Positions 60,091 to 64,000 of a DNA stretch of 64,000 nucleotides are shown here, one piece after another (the stretch's first letter is position 1; each line of letters opens with the position of its first letter). A program made the position numbers and the translations under genes. The notes beneath the pieces were generated by a model that saw nothing but the letters and a program-made list of their open reading frames with translations, did no database searches and was not told where the DNA came from. Source of the DNA: Combretum micranthum (Eukaryota > Streptophyta > Magnoliopsida > Myrtales > Combretaceae); NCBI GenBank assembly GCA_024138025.1, contig JAMXBD010001365.1, positions 1 to 64,000 on the forward strand, given 5' to 3'.

Positions 60091-60315
60091 CACAAATAAG
60101 AACATACAAATATCCATTTGCGGGTATATTCAATATGCATAATTACGAGATTTTATAAATATGTACTTTTTTATTAAAAACAACATTTACATACCTACTA
60201 TATTAAATATTTCGAATACTAGGATATGGCTAAAATCTTTAATTTAATTTTTTTAATTTAAAAAAACCATGAGTGATCTTTGCGTCTTTTCATTAAAGTT
60301 TTTCAATATTCTATG

Positions 60316-63300
60316 TTATATTTTTTTTGTAATCATTGCATTTAGGTTATGCAAAATTAGGAGGATTAGAACATTTCTACAACTACCTCTAGCTCTACCG
60401 GCTTTATTACCACCACTATCCCTAGGTGCTTTGATTTTTCTATTAGGTTGTCTTCTCCTAGGAGGAGGTGTTTCTCTTCTTGTTAGAGCTACTGTTCTCG
60501 GTTTAGATTGCCCTTCTCTTATTTGGATGCCCCCAGTTGGTATACTATCAGTAACCTTAGCCTTGATTCTTCGCTTTGGTTCCCCCTTAGAAATACTAGC
60601 CCCCTTTTGTCTTTCATCTTTCTCCATTTTTCATATGTCCTCTTGTTTATATTCTTCTTCTTCTAGCTGCTACTGTAAATTAGGGGCATAGAGATAATCA
60701 TTCTTTTCTTGTTCTATCATACCCTTACTATTCTCCATGTAACTTCTCATTTCCATAGCTTGTCTTGCTTGGAAATACACTATTCTCTTTTTCTTCTCCT
60801 CTTCTCTTTGTTTCTGTTGCTTCTCCTCTTTCCTCTTTAACTCTTCATGTTTTCTTTCAATTCCTCAAGCTGTTTAAGGCGAGATCTTTTTTCTTGTTTC
60901 TTCTTTTGTTCTTTCACTCTTATTACTGAGAGCTCTTTTTCTATTGCCCTTACCCCAACTCTTGTAGAATTTTTTTTTTTCTCTGTAGCTTCATTAGAAA
61001 GGGGTTCTTCTTTGTCTTGTGGAATAGGAGATTCTTCTTCAATAGGTTGGGGGGACTGGTACTTTCAAGTTTGCTTTCTCATTTCTGCTCATAAAGGCTT
61101 TGATAGTAATGTCATCATTAGCCCATCATCTTCATCATTGTTACTGCTCTACCAGAGAGGTTGAAATTACTTTCGTCTTCAACTTCTAATCTTTTGGATA
61201 CAAAAGCCAACTTTTACCGTTACAACATCAGAAAGTATTTTCTTGCTCTTTCTATCCCTCTCTCTCATTTGTTGCAGGGCTGTCTCTCTTTCTTTGTTTA
61301 GAGCTTCTTGTGCAATCTTCTTCTCGATCAACTCATCAACTTCAGCAGTCATGTTTGCTGTGTGCTCATAAGGATCATGAACTACTTGAAGTTGGTCATC
61401 TTCTTCCATAGATTCAACATTAAGGTCAATGCTACCAGGAACTGTGGCATTACCTTCTTTTTTTGTAAGAGCAGTTAAGGCTTCTTCTTCTTCTTGAGGG
61501 CATATGGGACCACTTGTCTTTTGTAATAGGTCCCATGTTGTACTATTTGAAAAATATTTACAAAGAATTTTTTGTAAATGGTGGCATCCTCTTTGTCTCT
61601 CTTCTCCTTCTCAACTACTTCTTCATCTTTAGGCTCGAAGGTATATCTCTCGTAGTTTTTTAAAGTTATTTTTCTTGCACATCTTTTTATCCTCTTAACC
61701 TTTATCTAAAGTGGAGATGAGGGAATAGGTCTTCCCTCTTTTTCTTCTTGCTAAAGTTGCTACTGTGGTGGTTCTGGTGTAAGCTCTAAAACTTGCTTTA
61801 GAGCTTCATTAGAGGGGATTGGTTGCCCAATCCTTTCATAAAACATTTTGTCGGAGGGCTCTCCTAGAGATATGTTGTTCATGACTGTCGCTGCTCCCTC
61901 CACTACTATTTTGAAAACAATGCTTCATTTTATTTCAAGAAAGTCCCCTTTGCTTCTAGATTCTTAGTTCCCTTAGCTGTTTTATTGAGCTTAAAATTAC
62001 CCACTTTATTATCAATGTTCAAGGAATCATGATCTTCATTAGAAGATTCATCCTAAATAATCAACTTCAACCTCTTTTTCTTTTTTGACCCCTTAGCTCT
62101 CTTAAAGGATTTTTTTAGAGGCTTCACTTTAAGAGCAAGAGCTAGAACAATCTTAGGGGTAGGGTCAAGAATAGGTGAATAGGGGGGTTAAATTGGTGGT
62201 CTTGTTGTTTGGACTATTAAGGTATGACTCCATTGTTCTCACTGGGATAATGAGCAAGCAACTTAACCATTGGTTCTAAAATGGGTGGTTGTTATGTTTG
62301 GGTTGGAGAGAGTGTTTAGGTTTGTGGTTGTTTAGGTTGTGATGGATGTGTTTGTATAGGTAAGATAGGTAGAGATGGTTGTATTTATGGTAATGGTGGG
62401 GAAGGTATGTGTGTAGGGTACGAAGGTCTGACATCATTTTCGCCATCATCATCGTCATGATGCTTTGACTTAGCTAGGACGGTTTCAGGTGAGGCGGGAT
62501 TTAGAATTTCTAAGAGGTTAAGGACCATGGGTAAGCATATCCATTAACTTCTTCATACTCTCCTTCAGATCTCCCATATCCTCATCATATTTCCTCTCAA
62601 ATGCAGCTAGCTTCTCCTTCAAATCTTTCACTTCAGCTTCAAGTTTTTTGAAGCTAGCTATAGAGGGTTGTGATGGAGCTTCTTGAGCAAATGGTTGCTC
62701 TTCTTGTGTAGTAGTAGCAAAAAGCTCCTCCCTTACTACCTTAGAGGCAGCAACTGCTTCTTTCATAATGGTAGATGTGTCTATATCTTCTTGAGTGGTT
62801 GCAGTTAGTAGAGTAGTAGGTTCTTGTCTTGCTATTGGTGTAGCAACAATTTAAGTCCCTATCTTTGCTTTTCCTTAATCTCTAAAAGCCTTCTTGTTTG
62901 AGGCTTTGAATCTGCAAACCATATTAGATGGCTTTTGCTCTGGCCATAGCTATAAGTTCTTCAAAATCCAAGTGATAAGTCCACCTCGAAAAATTCCCTT
63001 ACCTTGCATGCTTGCTTGGTGTCTAATTCTGCAAGCTACTACGAATCCAACATTTATCTTTCTCTTTCTCATCATGTTGTATAGCACATACAGCTCAGCC
63101 TCTTGAATACTTGTTGCTCTACCTTTTTTGGAGAAGATACTTTTGGTGATCATATAGTGCAACATTCTTGCACTTTTCTTCTTTAAATTTGGACTAGTGG
63201 CCTTTAAGGGAAGAAATCTACCTTCAACTTCTTCTAAAACAAACTACCTCAGCTCTTCCTTAGATATCTCGATTGGCAGGCTAATGATCTCTTCACTCTA

Positions 63301-63733
63301 TACTTTCTCTTACTCATCATATAGCCCTATAGTTGTTATGAACTTTATCATCGGAACCTCCCTATACTGATCGAAGGTATAAAAATTGAAATTATCATTC
63401 AAACTAAGGGTATAGCATCGTGTTCTAAAACTTGCCATGCATGCTAGAGTTGCTCCCCCATAAACTTCTTCTCTTATCTCAAAAATCTTCCTCCATGCTT
63501 GGTCTTTAAAATATCCTCAAAATTCCTCCTCTATACCAAAACTTCTTATAACACCCCAATCCATAACAAAATTTGAGCTACTTGCTTCTTAACAAAAAAA
63601 ATAAATAAATAAATTTCTCTACATCCTCAGCATTTAGTTCGACAAGGGGTTGAGGATGGATACTTACTTGGACAGTGGACCTAAACTCAACTCTAGCCCT
63701 TTTAGATTGTGTTTGTGATCTTTTGGTTGCCAT
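60316..63733 (-). pseudogene. Decayed ORF, ATHILA ORF1 / putative plant transposon protein-like
   Basis: The minus-strand ATG at 63733 opens MATKRSQTQSKRARVEF. In mixed frames a conserved block follows (about 63480-62960): WRKIFEIREEVYGGATLA, a FITTIGLYDE-like segment, and MLHYMITKSIFSKKGRA ... AELYVLYNMM. Its order matches the domain found in plant retroelement ORF1-type proteins. Further on are a coiled coil (FKKLEAEVKDLKEKLAAFE, about 62600), Pro/Gln-rich and Glu/Lys-rich stretches, and a basic C-terminus ending at 60316. Stops and shifts are many. The parent element type is not determined; no protease or RT accompanies it here. Confidence 0.6.
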
Positions 63734-64000
63734 TACTACAAAAACAAGATAAGCAACATAAATGCTAGGTTTGAAATTCATTAACAATGAAAGAAAGTTG
63801 TCGTAATTTCATGACCTAAAATAGAACTGTTATATTTACTTGAACAACGGATTCAGAGTATTATTATTAAAAGCTTTACATAAAGAATTTTGGCTAAACT
63901 TTAATTACATTTTTGTTCTCTAAACTTATACCCTCTATTGAGAAAAGAATTAGCCTTTTAAAAATATTCTAAAATAGACTAAGTTCATTTGAAATTTCCT
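63734..64000. other. Non-genic right edge
   Basis: AT-rich; nothing recognised. Confidence 0.5.

Noticed and set aside
1..64000. Endogenous plant pararetrovirus sequence
   Set aside because: No coat, movement protein or pararetroviral RT motif seen; all RT fragments match Copia or Ty3/gypsy order.

Overview
The window is plant nuclear DNA: AT-rich, full of plant-type LTR retrotransposons, SINEs and foldback MITEs, with one intact intronless receptor-kinase gene of a plant-specific class. It looks like a transposon-rich intergenic stretch from a eudicot of moderate to large genome size. The species cannot be told from the sequence alone. No bacterial, organellar, CRISPR or toxin system is visible.

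Layout. 1-1658 is part of a minus-strand Tekay-like (chromovirus) LTR followed by a decayed chromodomain tail (to about 1880). 2419-13300 is a complete Ty1/copia element of the SIRE/Maximus type: 1,539-bp LTRs that read as identical, 5-bp target duplication TAACA, tRNA-Met primer site, gag, pol, a third ORF after pol, and a polypurine tract. 13306-17274 holds a SINE remnant and degenerate repeats. 17280-20582 is a solo Tekay-like LTR (duplication GCTAA). 21111-21341 is a MITE. 23401-25863 is a short non-autonomous LTR element that keeps only a protease and a stub of RT; it probably sits inside an old LTR whose end is at 26673. 27310-27905 is a LINE-type RNase H fragment. 29226-31679 is the only convincing host gene, a ZmPK1-type G-lectin receptor kinase with TATA box, W-boxes and poly(A) signal. 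32-36 kb is AT-rich with three MITEs, a SINE and microsatellites. 36454-45165 is an old, decayed minus-strand chromovirus (LTRs visibly diverged) inserted in a foldback repeat. 45.5-48.2 kb is a cluster of foldback elements, one with TIRs of about 215 bp and a 10-bp duplication. About 48.94-60.09 kb is a second, decayed copia element (3' LTR, accessory ORF, RNase H) on the minus strand. Its accessory ORF is split by a solo Tekay-like LTR (50862-58614, duplication AAAGT), which is itself split by another solo LTR (55481-58163, duplication ATATG). 60.3-63.7 kb is a decayed minus-strand ORF resembling the ATHILA ORF1/putative plant transposon protein family.

The order of events can be read from the nesting. 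The second copia is older than the solo LTR at 50862, which is older than the solo LTR at 55481. Likewise the foldback repeat predates the chromovirus at 36454. The SIRE-like element is the youngest, yet its coding frames are broken in at least eight places. Three solo LTRs with duplications show that LTR-LTR recombination has been active here.
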